The translations under genes were made by a program, and so were the position numbers. Below are positions 42,801 through 49,585 of a stretch of 64,000 nucleotides of DNA, one piece after another. The first letter of the stretch is position 1. Every line of letters begins with the position of its first letter. The notes below the pieces were generated by a model, which was not told the DNA's origin, made no database searches, and saw nothing but the letters and a program-made list of their open reading frames with translations. Location of the stretch: positions 17,865 to 81,864 of the forward strand of contig CAYJHD010000002.1 of assembly GCA_964370015.1 (NCBI GenBank), written 5' to 3'. Source of the DNA: CAYJAD01 sp964370015 (GTDB lineage: Bacteria; Desulfobacterota; Desulfovibrionia; Desulfovibrionales; Desulfovibrionaceae).

Positions 42801-44074
42801 CAGGCGGCCAGCACTTGCTCGTAAGGAAGATTTAAAAATCCGTCATGGCCGTTCAACTGTGCAGGCACAAAAACCACTTGAATATTATTTTCCGGCGCAT
42901 TGGTAAGACCAAGACTCATGCTGGAATTGAGAATGGGGTCATTGATGCTGTCATATACGTGGTGCGAAGTAATCCAGTGTTCATTGCGTGGCGGTTTTTT
43001 ATGTGCATCACCGCTGACGGCATCGGGGTTTACTCCGGTGTGCCCACCCATGACCGCAAAGAGAGCCACCACATGGGTGTCGCTACCTTGTAATGATTCA
43101 TTGAGCCCTGCCAATGCTTCTAAGAAAAGGTCCAAGCCTTTATTTCTAAACTCATAACGCCCAGAAATGAGAATATAGCGCACATTTTTTGGTAAGGGGC
43201 GGCGTAAAAGCTTCTCTATGGCTTGTGTGATTTGCGCGCGTGCAGCCTGCACTTCTTGACGTTTCTCGGCATAATTGGGGATGACGCGCAAGTCTAAGCC
43301 ATTCACTGTGAGTACGTCGGGCGTGCGTGCCAAAAAGGCAGAAGCTTCCAAGGCAGTAATTTCGCTGACGGTGGTAAAGCAATCGGCTTCTCTGGCCGCA
43401 ATTTTTTCCATGGAATATTTGGCAGTGATATTAAAATTTGCGGCTTCTTGTACCGGATTGATTTTATTCATTTGTTTGTAAATATCACGCCCTGTGCTCG
43501 CTAAAGCACGACCCAACATGGTGGCATGGGTGGTGAAAAGCGTGCCCATGGTGGGGGCTTGGCGTTTTAGTGTAAGCAAGCCTGCGCCGCACATCCATTC
43601 GTGAAAGAGAGCCACGCCTTTGTGGCCTTGGGGTGATACGGTACTGTGATAGATGGCGGCAATGATTTCGCCGCAAACTGCACTGAACATAACAGGTTCA
43701 GCATAATCCCAGCCGCCATTCATGGAATCAACGCCATAATTATTCCAAAGCTCAAAGAGCAATTGATTCACATTGAAGCGGTCTTTAAAGCTCACTAAAA
43801 TGGTTTTTGGTCGTCCAGGAATATTCCAACGGCCTAAGCGGCATTGGAAATTGTTCATGGCAAGGGTGGAGCGAATTTGTTCCCAGCACGGTTCATCGGT
43901 TTCTTCAAATTCAGGATTATCTCCCATGTCTGGACCAAGCATGTAGTATTTATCATCAAAAAACTCTACGGCATGTAAGGCTTTACTGCTGACCACGGTA
44001 TAAATGCCACCAACTTTATTGCATACTTCCCAGCTGACTTCAAAGGCGGTAGCTTGGTCCAATTGCGTATACAT
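39815..44074 (-). CDS. Glycogen synthase (GT3) - alpha-glucan phosphorylase (GT35) fusion
   Basis: A single uninterrupted 1419-residue protein has two enzyme halves. Residues 1 to about 560 are a eukaryotic-type GT3 glycogen synthase: EVCNKVGGIYTVV, HEWMCGAGLL, the YEPWGYTPQESAAWAVPTMTTDLAGFG donor segment. Residues about 570-1419 are a GT35 phosphorylase with a DUF3417-like start (LRELTANMWWCW), AYFSTEYGICESLPIYSGGLG, and EASGTSGMK with the pyridoxal-phosphate lysine at about residue 1171. A beta-rich tail of about 110 residues follows. One half would make alpha-1,4-glucan from UDP-glucose and the other break it to glucose 1-phosphate. AGGAGGA lies three bases before ATG 44074. It is the last gene of the glycogen locus, 200 bases after GH57, with hairpins in that gap. 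Confidence 0.9.
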   Translation of the reverse strand: MYTQLDQATAFEVSWEVCNKVGGIYTVVSSKALHAVEFFDDKYYMLGPDMGDNPEFEETDEPCWEQIRSTLAMNNFQCRLGRWNIPGRPKTILVSFKDRFNVNQLLFELWNNYGVDSMNGGWDYAEPVMFSAVCGEIIAAIYHSTVSPQGHKGVALFHEWMCGAGLLTLKRQAPTMGTLFTTHATMLGRALASTGRDIYKQMNKINPVQEAANFNITAKYSMEKIAAREADCFTTVSEITALEASAFLARTPDVLTVNGLDLRVIPNYAEKRQEVQAARAQITQAIEKLLRRPLPKNVRYILISGRYEFRNKGLDLFLEALAGLNESLQGSDTHVVALFAVMGGHTGVNPDAVSGDAHKKPPRNEHWITSHHVYDSINDPILNSSMSLGLTNAPENNIQVVFVPAQLNGHDGFLNLPYEQVLAACDLGAFPSWYEPWGYTPQESAAWAVPTMTTDLAGFGLWTSQIQKKEDLHDGVYVVPRQNRSYDQVLQELRITTLKAMTQTEEELQTSRKAARRLSEFSTWEEFFPNYLEAYEHALENAAERNNKAFGFSEDIKHVLKATSSVTPILRSFMAISHLPERLKPLRELTANMWWCWQAECWELFSSIDADMWEDCEHNPIVLLANVSGARLSELEENSEFLHKMDNIVEKFHTYMKEEPQHVEDILSMDNPVAYFSTEYGICESLPIYSGGLGVLSGDHLKSASDLNIPLVAVGLLYKNGYFRQKLTSDGGQLAIYNENDFASMAVERVFKNNGEALEISLDLPGRTLHAAVWVVHVGRIKLYLLDTDLTSNTPDDRKTTAQLYVADRDCRLRQEMLLGMGGVRLLQQLDITPAVFHMNEGHSAFLILERIKEFMHKGLSFEVACEAVRASCIFTTHTPVDAGNERFSPDLMERYFTDYAHSVGLSIQDFLNMGRIVGSNRNMFEMTVLALNYSLKANGVSRLHGDVSRGMWQAAWKGYSHTEVPIKSVTNGVHVGSYVSAPMRALLNTTVDPQWLDLPPQHENWDKVYSIDGQTLWDIRRTEKSKLLRAVDKGLGSFFKTLDVAPETQRKMRAALTNPDALIIGFARRFAPYKRAHLLFADAERLQRLLGDTNRPVIFIFAGKAHPADQHGIDILRQIVKYTVDERFVGHVYFMEDYSLSVSRLLTRGCDIWLNTPCRPNEASGTSGMKPSVNGGLNLSISDGWWCEGYSKPNGWTIGPVISHLRDIDTQADYADADSLYTTLEEEVLPLYFERNANNLPEQWLHMSRHAMRTLTAQFSSHRMVNDYMRDYYVPTAARKNNIFDEDFAMAKRLAAWKQSVVGAFPCVSIDEVTFEGVDNDTLYVGQKIRILVTVNPCEMNPHSLRVEYVVGRSEQHDFVEKPQIHPLKFKEHLEDGHILFTGEFTITENGHHSYGVRIVPFDIDLFSPLDTRLVLWA

Positions 44075-44274
44075 ACATCCTCCTAAAAGTTGTATGATCT
44101 AAGTGCTTTTGAGGGGTTACACGTCATAGCAAGCACTGCGATACAAAGTACCGCAATGCTTGAATAGACAACATTTTCATCATTTCCAAAGCTGTATTAT
44201 GTAGCATACAGCTGTTAAGGCAGGGGCTTTATGTATTTAAGGCGTAAGGAACTTCATGGGCTTAAGGGAAAATT
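44075..44274. other. Intra-locus gap with two inverted repeats
   Basis: The 200 bases between the GH57 and fusion genes contain an imperfect hairpin (CAAGCACTGCG 44130-44140 with CGCAATGCTTG 44152-44162) and a perfect 7-bp repeat, AGCTGTA 44190-44196 with TACAGCT 44207-44213. Either could be an operator or processing site, so the fusion gene may be separately regulated. Confidence 0.4.
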
Positions 44275-45465
44275 TTAGGCTTTAGCGCCCAAAAGAGAAT
44301 GCTCAAAATCTGCTATGACATTCATATAATTAATATAGGCATCATAGGGAGAGCCATAGGGGTTAAAGTATTTGTGTACATCTCCATCGGAAAACCATTT
44401 GGTGCACATATAGTAAAAATGGTCCGAGGTTTGTAATCGGCGCCATGTTTTCAAAATATCAGCATCCTTGGTGGCTCGAACGCTACTTTCTAGGCGATAC
44501 ACTGCTTCAATGGCATCATATTGCATATCATTGCCAAGCCATGCTGTAAGGTCTCTTTCTGCATCGGCCCATGATATTTCTTCTGGAATATCTAAGCGAG
44601 CCATGGGAGTAATTCTTTCCGCCGCTTCAGTGGGAGTGATAAACGAAAAATGCGGATTCTCCAGCACTTGTGCAGGTAGGGCACGCATGAAATTAAAAAT
44701 ACCCGTCTCTTCCCATTGGTGTTCACCAAAGGTTTCATAATCCATAAAGAGGTTAATAACTTCTCCTTGCAAGCCGGCCCTGTGCACCCAGTGGGAAAAT
44801 TTCTCTGCTGTGAGAGGAAATTCAGGCCATCCTTGATTGGAAAAGCGGAAAGCTATGTCATCGGAAAGGCGGTAATTCTTTAATAAAAGCTTGAGGTCAA
44901 GGCAATTGGCCGGCTGATAGACCACATTGGGGCTACGCCAGCCAAGGATATGATCAACGCCTTCTGTTAAGATGGCCTTATAGCCCATATCCTCAACGAT
45001 TTTTGCAATACGATTGCTGTAAATGAGCTCTGTATTGCGGAAAACCTTGGGTTTCACCCCAAAATACCAATCAAGCATTTCAGAGTGCATTTGTATTTGT
45101 TGCTTAAACTCTTCGGGGGAGTACAACGCGGAGAGGGAGTGGGCATAGGTTTCTGCCAAAAGCTCCACACAACCTGTTTGTACCAATTCTTGAAAGGATT
45201 GTAAAACCTCCGGGGCCCATGTTTCCAATTGTTCCATGACCACGCCAGAAAGGGAGAAGGCAATTTTAAATTTCCCATCATGTTCTTTGATAAGCTCGAG
45301 TAAAAGCTTATTCATGGGCAAATAGCATTTTCTCGCCACTTTTTGTAAAATTTCACCATTGGCTTTGTCATCTTCATAAAAATGATTTTTACCCATGTCA
45401 AAAACGGTATAATGGCGTAAACGGTACGGTTGATGCACTTGAAAATAAAAACATATGGCTGACAT
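44275..45465 (-). CDS. GH57 family glycoside hydrolase (alpha-amylase/glucanotransferase-like)
   Basis: The 396-residue cytoplasmic enzyme has the GH57 motifs in order: the N-terminal HQP (11-13), the putative nucleophile E146 in FRNTELIYSN, and the acid D242 in FMDYETFGEH. Family members hydrolyse or rearrange alpha-1,4-glucans, and some are 4-alpha-glucanotransferases or branching enzymes. At under 400 residues and without the C-terminal extensions of GH57 branching enzymes, an amylase or short transferase role is more likely. It lies inside the glycogen locus. Confidence 0.85.
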   Translation of the reverse strand: MSAICFYFQVHQPYRLRHYTVFDMGKNHFYEDDKANGEILQKVARKCYLPMNKLLLELIKEHDGKFKIAFSLSGVVMEQLETWAPEVLQSFQELVQTGCVELLAETYAHSLSALYSPEEFKQQIQMHSEMLDWYFGVKPKVFRNTELIYSNRIAKIVEDMGYKAILTEGVDHILGWRSPNVVYQPANCLDLKLLLKNYRLSDDIAFRFSNQGWPEFPLTAEKFSHWVHRAGLQGEVINLFMDYETFGEHQWEETGIFNFMRALPAQVLENPHFSFITPTEAAERITPMARLDIPEEISWADAERDLTAWLGNDMQYDAIEAVYRLESSVRATKDADILKTWRRLQTSDHFYYMCTKWFSDGDVHKYFNPYGSPYDAYINYMNVIADFEHSLLGAKA

Positions 45466-45547
45466 ATAAACTTCCTAACAAGTATAAAATTATTTACCGA
45501 CAAGGAAAATAAAAAATTCCCTCATGTGTTACCTATGAAACATGTGT

Positions 45548-47098
45548 TTATTGTTCTTTATGGCAGTTTTCATAAACCTGTATAAGTTTTGTGGCGGCAT
45601 TTTCCCAGCGAATATGCTGTAATTCCTCACGACATTGCTTGGTCATTTCTTCGGCCAGGCGGGGATGAGATAGCACGGCGCAAATTTTGTCTGCCATGGC
45701 GCGTACATCCCAAAAATCCACCTTAAGGGCATTTTGCACCACCTCGGCCACGCCAGATTGACGCGAAATAAGTACCGGTGTGTCGTAGGACATGGCTTCC
45801 AATGGCGCAATGCCAAAGGGCTCAGAGACGCTGGGCATAACGTATAAGTCGCTGATGGCGTACATTTTATCCACATCTTCACCACGTAAAAAGCCTGTGA
45901 AGTGAAACCGGCTTCCCATGCGCATTTGTGCCACCATGCGGACAATGCGTGGCAACATATCGCCGCTGCCTGCCATGATAAAGCGTACATTGGGCATACG
46001 TGAAAGTACCAGCCGTGCCGCTTCTACAAAGTATTCTGGCCCTTTTTGGAAAGTTATACGCCCCATGAAAAGCACGTACTTCTCATCACTGGGGTGTGTG
46101 GGCAGATTAAGATTTTTTCGTGATTCTTCGCGGCTCACAGCATTGTGTACCACAGAAATTTTTTGTGGATCAATGCCGTAGAGTTGGCTGATACGTGACT
46201 TTGTGTAATGGCTCACTGTGATGATGGTGTCGGCAGCTTCAAGACCTGCACGTTCTATGGTAGCCACCTCATGGTTCATATTAATGCCACTGCGATCGCT
46301 TTCCAAGGCGTGTATATGTACGAGCAGAGGCTTGCCCGTCACATGTTTTGCCACAATGCCGGCGGGGAAGGTCATCCAATCGTGAGCATGAATCACGTCA
46401 AAGTTTTCGGTATCAAGACCCAGCACGCTTTGGCTATAGCGAAAGACTTCATCCATAAGCCCTTGCCCATAGCCGCCATGTAAAGAGAGCACCGTGTCGC
46501 CTTGTTCTGTGCGTTTCACATTTTTTTGTGTCTTTGTAACGACTTGTAAAAGCTCTTCCTGACTTTGCGGTGAAATCATGCCAGAAGCTTGTTGCATGAA
46601 AGCCATGGGCGTATTGCAAGGATCATATAAATAAGATGTGTTGCTTGTCACGCAGCTGGCGTGAAGCTCTTCATAGCTTTGTGGCGTGGCATAAGCGTGC
46701 AAAAGGGAATTGACTGGGTGCAGGCGTACATGTTTTTGCCAAACTTCTTCCACAATGGCTTTGCCGTTACGTGCTGTCTTTGTGGAACAAGGAGAGGTTG
46801 CATGTTCTTGGGCCTGCATGGAATTGCTTGGTGAATTCGGCGAATTTCGTGTGGTACGAACATGCTCTTCCGTGTTGTGTTCACGTGTCTCTTGATTCCA
46901 CGCAATGCGCGTACCCGAGGCCTCATGCAAGGCTAAGCCTTGAGGTAAATATATTTTGTCCTGACCTTCCATGCGCGGAAGTACAAAGTGAATATCCACA
47001 CCTTTTTCTGCCAAAGCGCGTGTCATGCCGTAGCATGCAGTACCTAGTCCGCCACTCATATAGGGAGGAAACTCCCATCCAAACATTAAAACTCGCAT
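45548..47098 (-). CDS. GT4/GT5-type glycosyltransferase (glycogen-synthase-like) with long insert
   Basis: This 516-residue GT-B enzyme starts MRVLMFGWEFPPYMSGGLGTA, the glycogen-synthase/GT4 acceptor-side motif. It continues with FDVIHAHDWMTFPAGIVAKH, KYVLFMGRITFQKGPEYFVEA and the donor-binding VMPSVSEPFGIAPLEAMSYDTPVLIS. Residues of about 64-205 form a low-complexity, Ser/Thr/Gln-rich insert with little similarity to the family. It may elongate alpha-glucans with a nucleotide sugar, which would make it a second synthase beside the GT3 half of the fusion protein. The gene lies between the debranching enzyme and GH57 genes on the same strand. Confidence 0.82.
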   Translation of the reverse strand: MRVLMFGWEFPPYMSGGLGTACYGMTRALAEKGVDIHFVLPRMEGQDKIYLPQGLALHEASGTRIAWNQETREHNTEEHVRTTRNSPNSPSNSMQAQEHATSPCSTKTARNGKAIVEEVWQKHVRLHPVNSLLHAYATPQSYEELHASCVTSNTSYLYDPCNTPMAFMQQASGMISPQSQEELLQVVTKTQKNVKRTEQGDTVLSLHGGYGQGLMDEVFRYSQSVLGLDTENFDVIHAHDWMTFPAGIVAKHVTGKPLLVHIHALESDRSGINMNHEVATIERAGLEAADTIITVSHYTKSRISQLYGIDPQKISVVHNAVSREESRKNLNLPTHPSDEKYVLFMGRITFQKGPEYFVEAARLVLSRMPNVRFIMAGSGDMLPRIVRMVAQMRMGSRFHFTGFLRGEDVDKMYAISDLYVMPSVSEPFGIAPLEAMSYDTPVLISRQSGVAEVVQNALKVDFWDVRAMADKICAVLSHPRLAEEMTKQCREELQHIRWENAATKLIQVYENCHKEQ

Positions 47099-47146
47099 AT
47101 GAACCCTTTAATCCCGTAATTCCAAGATGCTGTTTGGAGGAAAGTA

Positions 47147-49204
47147 CTAAAAATAAATGAGAGCACTTTCCTGAATGTATAAATCTTCCCACGTGTGCAC
47201 AACGTCTGGTGCCAACAAACGTAAATTTTGTAAAAGGCGTGAAACTTCAGCCACGCTCCATGCTTGAGCTATGCAACCATCGGGCATATGAGGAGGATCT
47301 GCTGAAAAAATTTCTGAAATGGAACCCACACCGGCATCCACAAGGTGCGAAGTGAGTAAGGGGGTAATGGTTTCAAGAAGCTCTCGTACGGCGGCAGGGC
47401 TGTCCCAAGCTGCGCGGATGAGGGCATCACCATAGATACCAAGCAACCAAGGCCATACTATGCCCTGATGATAGGCTCCGTCACGCTGCTCTGGGCTTCC
47501 TTCATAGATAGATTGGTAACGGAGGTCACTGGGGGCAAGGGTACGCAGACCATAGGGGGTTAAAAGGGCATTGCGACACGTATCAACCACATCTCCCCAG
47601 AATTCTTCATCCAAGATGGCATGAGGTAAACCCACGGCGAAAAGTTGATTGGGGCGTAAAGAGGTGTCCACCTCTTGAGGACGCCAGCAATCAGCCAAAT
47701 ACCCACTGTGTTTTTGCTCTACCCAAAAGCGCTCCTTAAAAATAAGTCGCATTTTATCCAAAGTGCGTTGGTGGCAAAGGGCATGGGGCATTTTTTCACC
47801 ATAAGTTTTGGCAACTTGGCGGGCAAATGCCAGTGCATTATACCACAGGGCGTTGATTTCCACAGGGCAGCCATGGCGAGGCGTTACGGCCTTACCGTGA
47901 ACATTGGCGTCCATCCACGTGAGTTGTGTGTGTTCATTGCCCACATGTAAAAAACCTTCTGCATCGCAGTGAATATGTTCCAGGGTATTTGATGCGTAAT
48001 TTTCCAAAATAGTCTTTATGAAGGGCCAACAATGAGCGCGAAATCTTTTGGGGTCGGCGGTAAAGGCCTTTTGTGCAGCCCAAGCGTACCAAAGAGAAGC
48101 ATCTATGCAATTGTAGGAGTGTTTACCGTCGGTGGAAAACATATTGGGAATGCGCCCATGATCAGATTCGGCAGCCAAAGCGTGTAATATTTCCCAGCCT
48201 TGCTCCGCATTATGCGCATCAAAGGTCAGACCGCTAAGGGCTATGCAAGTGTCACGTCCCCATGCTTCAAACCAAGGGTAACCAGCCACAATGGCTTCAT
48301 TGCCGGCAGGTTGGCGCACCAAAAACTGCTTTCCTATTTTTTCCAAATGGTTTTGCAGTAGGGATTTTTGCGTAGATTTTTCTTCGCGGCGCAAGGCTTC
48401 CTTTTGCCAAAGAATATCTAGGGGGCCAAGTTTTTCTAAGACATCCTCAGTGGCCGCAGAAAGCACCACCGATTGATTAAGGTCCAAGTTTATATCGATG
48501 ACGCCTGGTTGGAAAAGGTCTTCATGATTGGCAAAGCCGCGTTCTGCCTCCACCATATATTCAGCATTATGATACCAATCCGGAGAAGGATGAAAGATAA
48601 GGGGGGTGCTGCTTTGCATGAAAAATGGCGGCAAGGAATTATAGGGACGGATGCTAAACCCTTGAGGTGCTGGCCACGTTTTAACTTGAAAATCGATGTT
48701 GGCAGAGCCCAAAGCGTGCATATTTCTGTAGGCTAGCAAGGGCTTTATACGTAGGCGAGCCGTGCCAGGCAAGGTCGAGGGGCCGGCATCTTTTTCGCTG
48801 GGGAGCAAACTATACCGTATAAGGGTAATGTGGTGCTTATCTAGCATCATGACTTGACGCACAAAATGTACATCGCCATACCTATACACAAAGGTGGGGA
48901 TGGAGCCCAAGGTCACTTCATGGAGATACTCGTGCCCTCGTGGGTAATATACATCGGGGTGTTTGCGACAGGAGAAAAAAGCTTCTTTGTTTCCCACTAA
49001 GATGGACTCTTCCAAGGTGGAGAGCAAAACAAAACGCCCTGGGGGGTCTGCCAGAGGGACGGTTAAGAGACCGTGATACTTTCTGGTATTGCAGCAGACG
49101 AGAGAGCTTGACGCATAGCCACCTAAACTGTTGGTTTCTAACCATTCTCTTCGTAAGGATTTACGTAAGTTTTGGCAAACAGTTTTATTGAACACAAATT
49201 GCAT
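47147..49204 (-). CDS. Glycogen debranching enzyme, archaeal/bacterial GDE (GH133-like)
   Basis: The 685-residue amylo-alpha-1,6-glucosidase-type protein has an N-terminal GDE_N-like beta domain (REWLETNSLGGYASSSLVCCNTRKYHGLL, about residues 19-46) and a C-terminal (alpha/alpha)6 barrel. The catalytic region reads YPWFEAWGRDTCIALSGL, and HQGIVWPWLLGIYGDAL lies near the end. It removes alpha-1,6 branches so the phosphorylase can continue. It is the first gene of the minus-strand glycogen locus, with AAAGGGA nine bases before ATG 49204. Confidence 0.92.
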   Translation of the reverse strand: MQFVFNKTVCQNLRKSLRREWLETNSLGGYASSSLVCCNTRKYHGLLTVPLADPPGRFVLLSTLEESILVGNKEAFFSCRKHPDVYYPRGHEYLHEVTLGSIPTFVYRYGDVHFVRQVMMLDKHHITLIRYSLLPSEKDAGPSTLPGTARLRIKPLLAYRNMHALGSANIDFQVKTWPAPQGFSIRPYNSLPPFFMQSSTPLIFHPSPDWYHNAEYMVEAERGFANHEDLFQPGVIDINLDLNQSVVLSAATEDVLEKLGPLDILWQKEALRREEKSTQKSLLQNHLEKIGKQFLVRQPAGNEAIVAGYPWFEAWGRDTCIALSGLTFDAHNAEQGWEILHALAAESDHGRIPNMFSTDGKHSYNCIDASLWYAWAAQKAFTADPKRFRAHCWPFIKTILENYASNTLEHIHCDAEGFLHVGNEHTQLTWMDANVHGKAVTPRHGCPVEINALWYNALAFARQVAKTYGEKMPHALCHQRTLDKMRLIFKERFWVEQKHSGYLADCWRPQEVDTSLRPNQLFAVGLPHAILDEEFWGDVVDTCRNALLTPYGLRTLAPSDLRYQSIYEGSPEQRDGAYHQGIVWPWLLGIYGDALIRAAWDSPAAVRELLETITPLLTSHLVDAGVGSISEIFSADPPHMPDGCIAQAWSVAEVSRLLQNLRLLAPDVVHTWEDLYIQESALIYF

Positions 49205-49535
49205 AATCTAATCCCTTTATAACCTATTGCGAATAATAATAAAGCAAAAGCGGTAAGCATAAAAAAGCACGGGAAAACTACACAATACATGCACGCATGT
49301 AGGGTGTTTAAAACGGATTTGTAAAGCAGTGTGTAGAGTAGCAATGGTATATGGAAAAAGCAAGGCATTGCTAAAAAAAAGACCAAAGAAACATAAACGT
49401 AACAATTGCTGTTAAAGTTCTCTTAAATAGAAAAGAAAGTGACACTTTTTCCACAAAAAAAGTACAAATATGAAGTTTTGGCTGAGTTTAACGTACAGTA
49501 AGAATTCATCAGCCTAGCTGGCGTTTTTTCTTTTC
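49205..49535. other. Non-coding region before the glycogen locus with direct repeats
   Basis: This AT-rich stretch presumably holds the promoter of the glycogen locus (minus strand). The 16-base string TTTTCCACAAAAAAAG occurs at 49447-49462 and again at 49531-49546, the second copy running into the kinase terminator. I see no gene. Confidence 0.45.
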
Positions 49536-49575
49536 CACAAAAAAAGCCCTTCATAGATGACTGTGAAGGGCTTTC
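49536..49575 (-). terminator. Rho-independent terminator of the PAS hybrid-kinase gene
   Basis: On the minus strand AAAGCCCTTCA pairs with TGAAGGGCTTT (arms around 49543-49553 and 49564-49574), followed by TTTTTGTGG. It is 11 bases past the kinase stop. Confidence 0.85.
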
Positions 49576-49585
49576 ATGCAGATGT

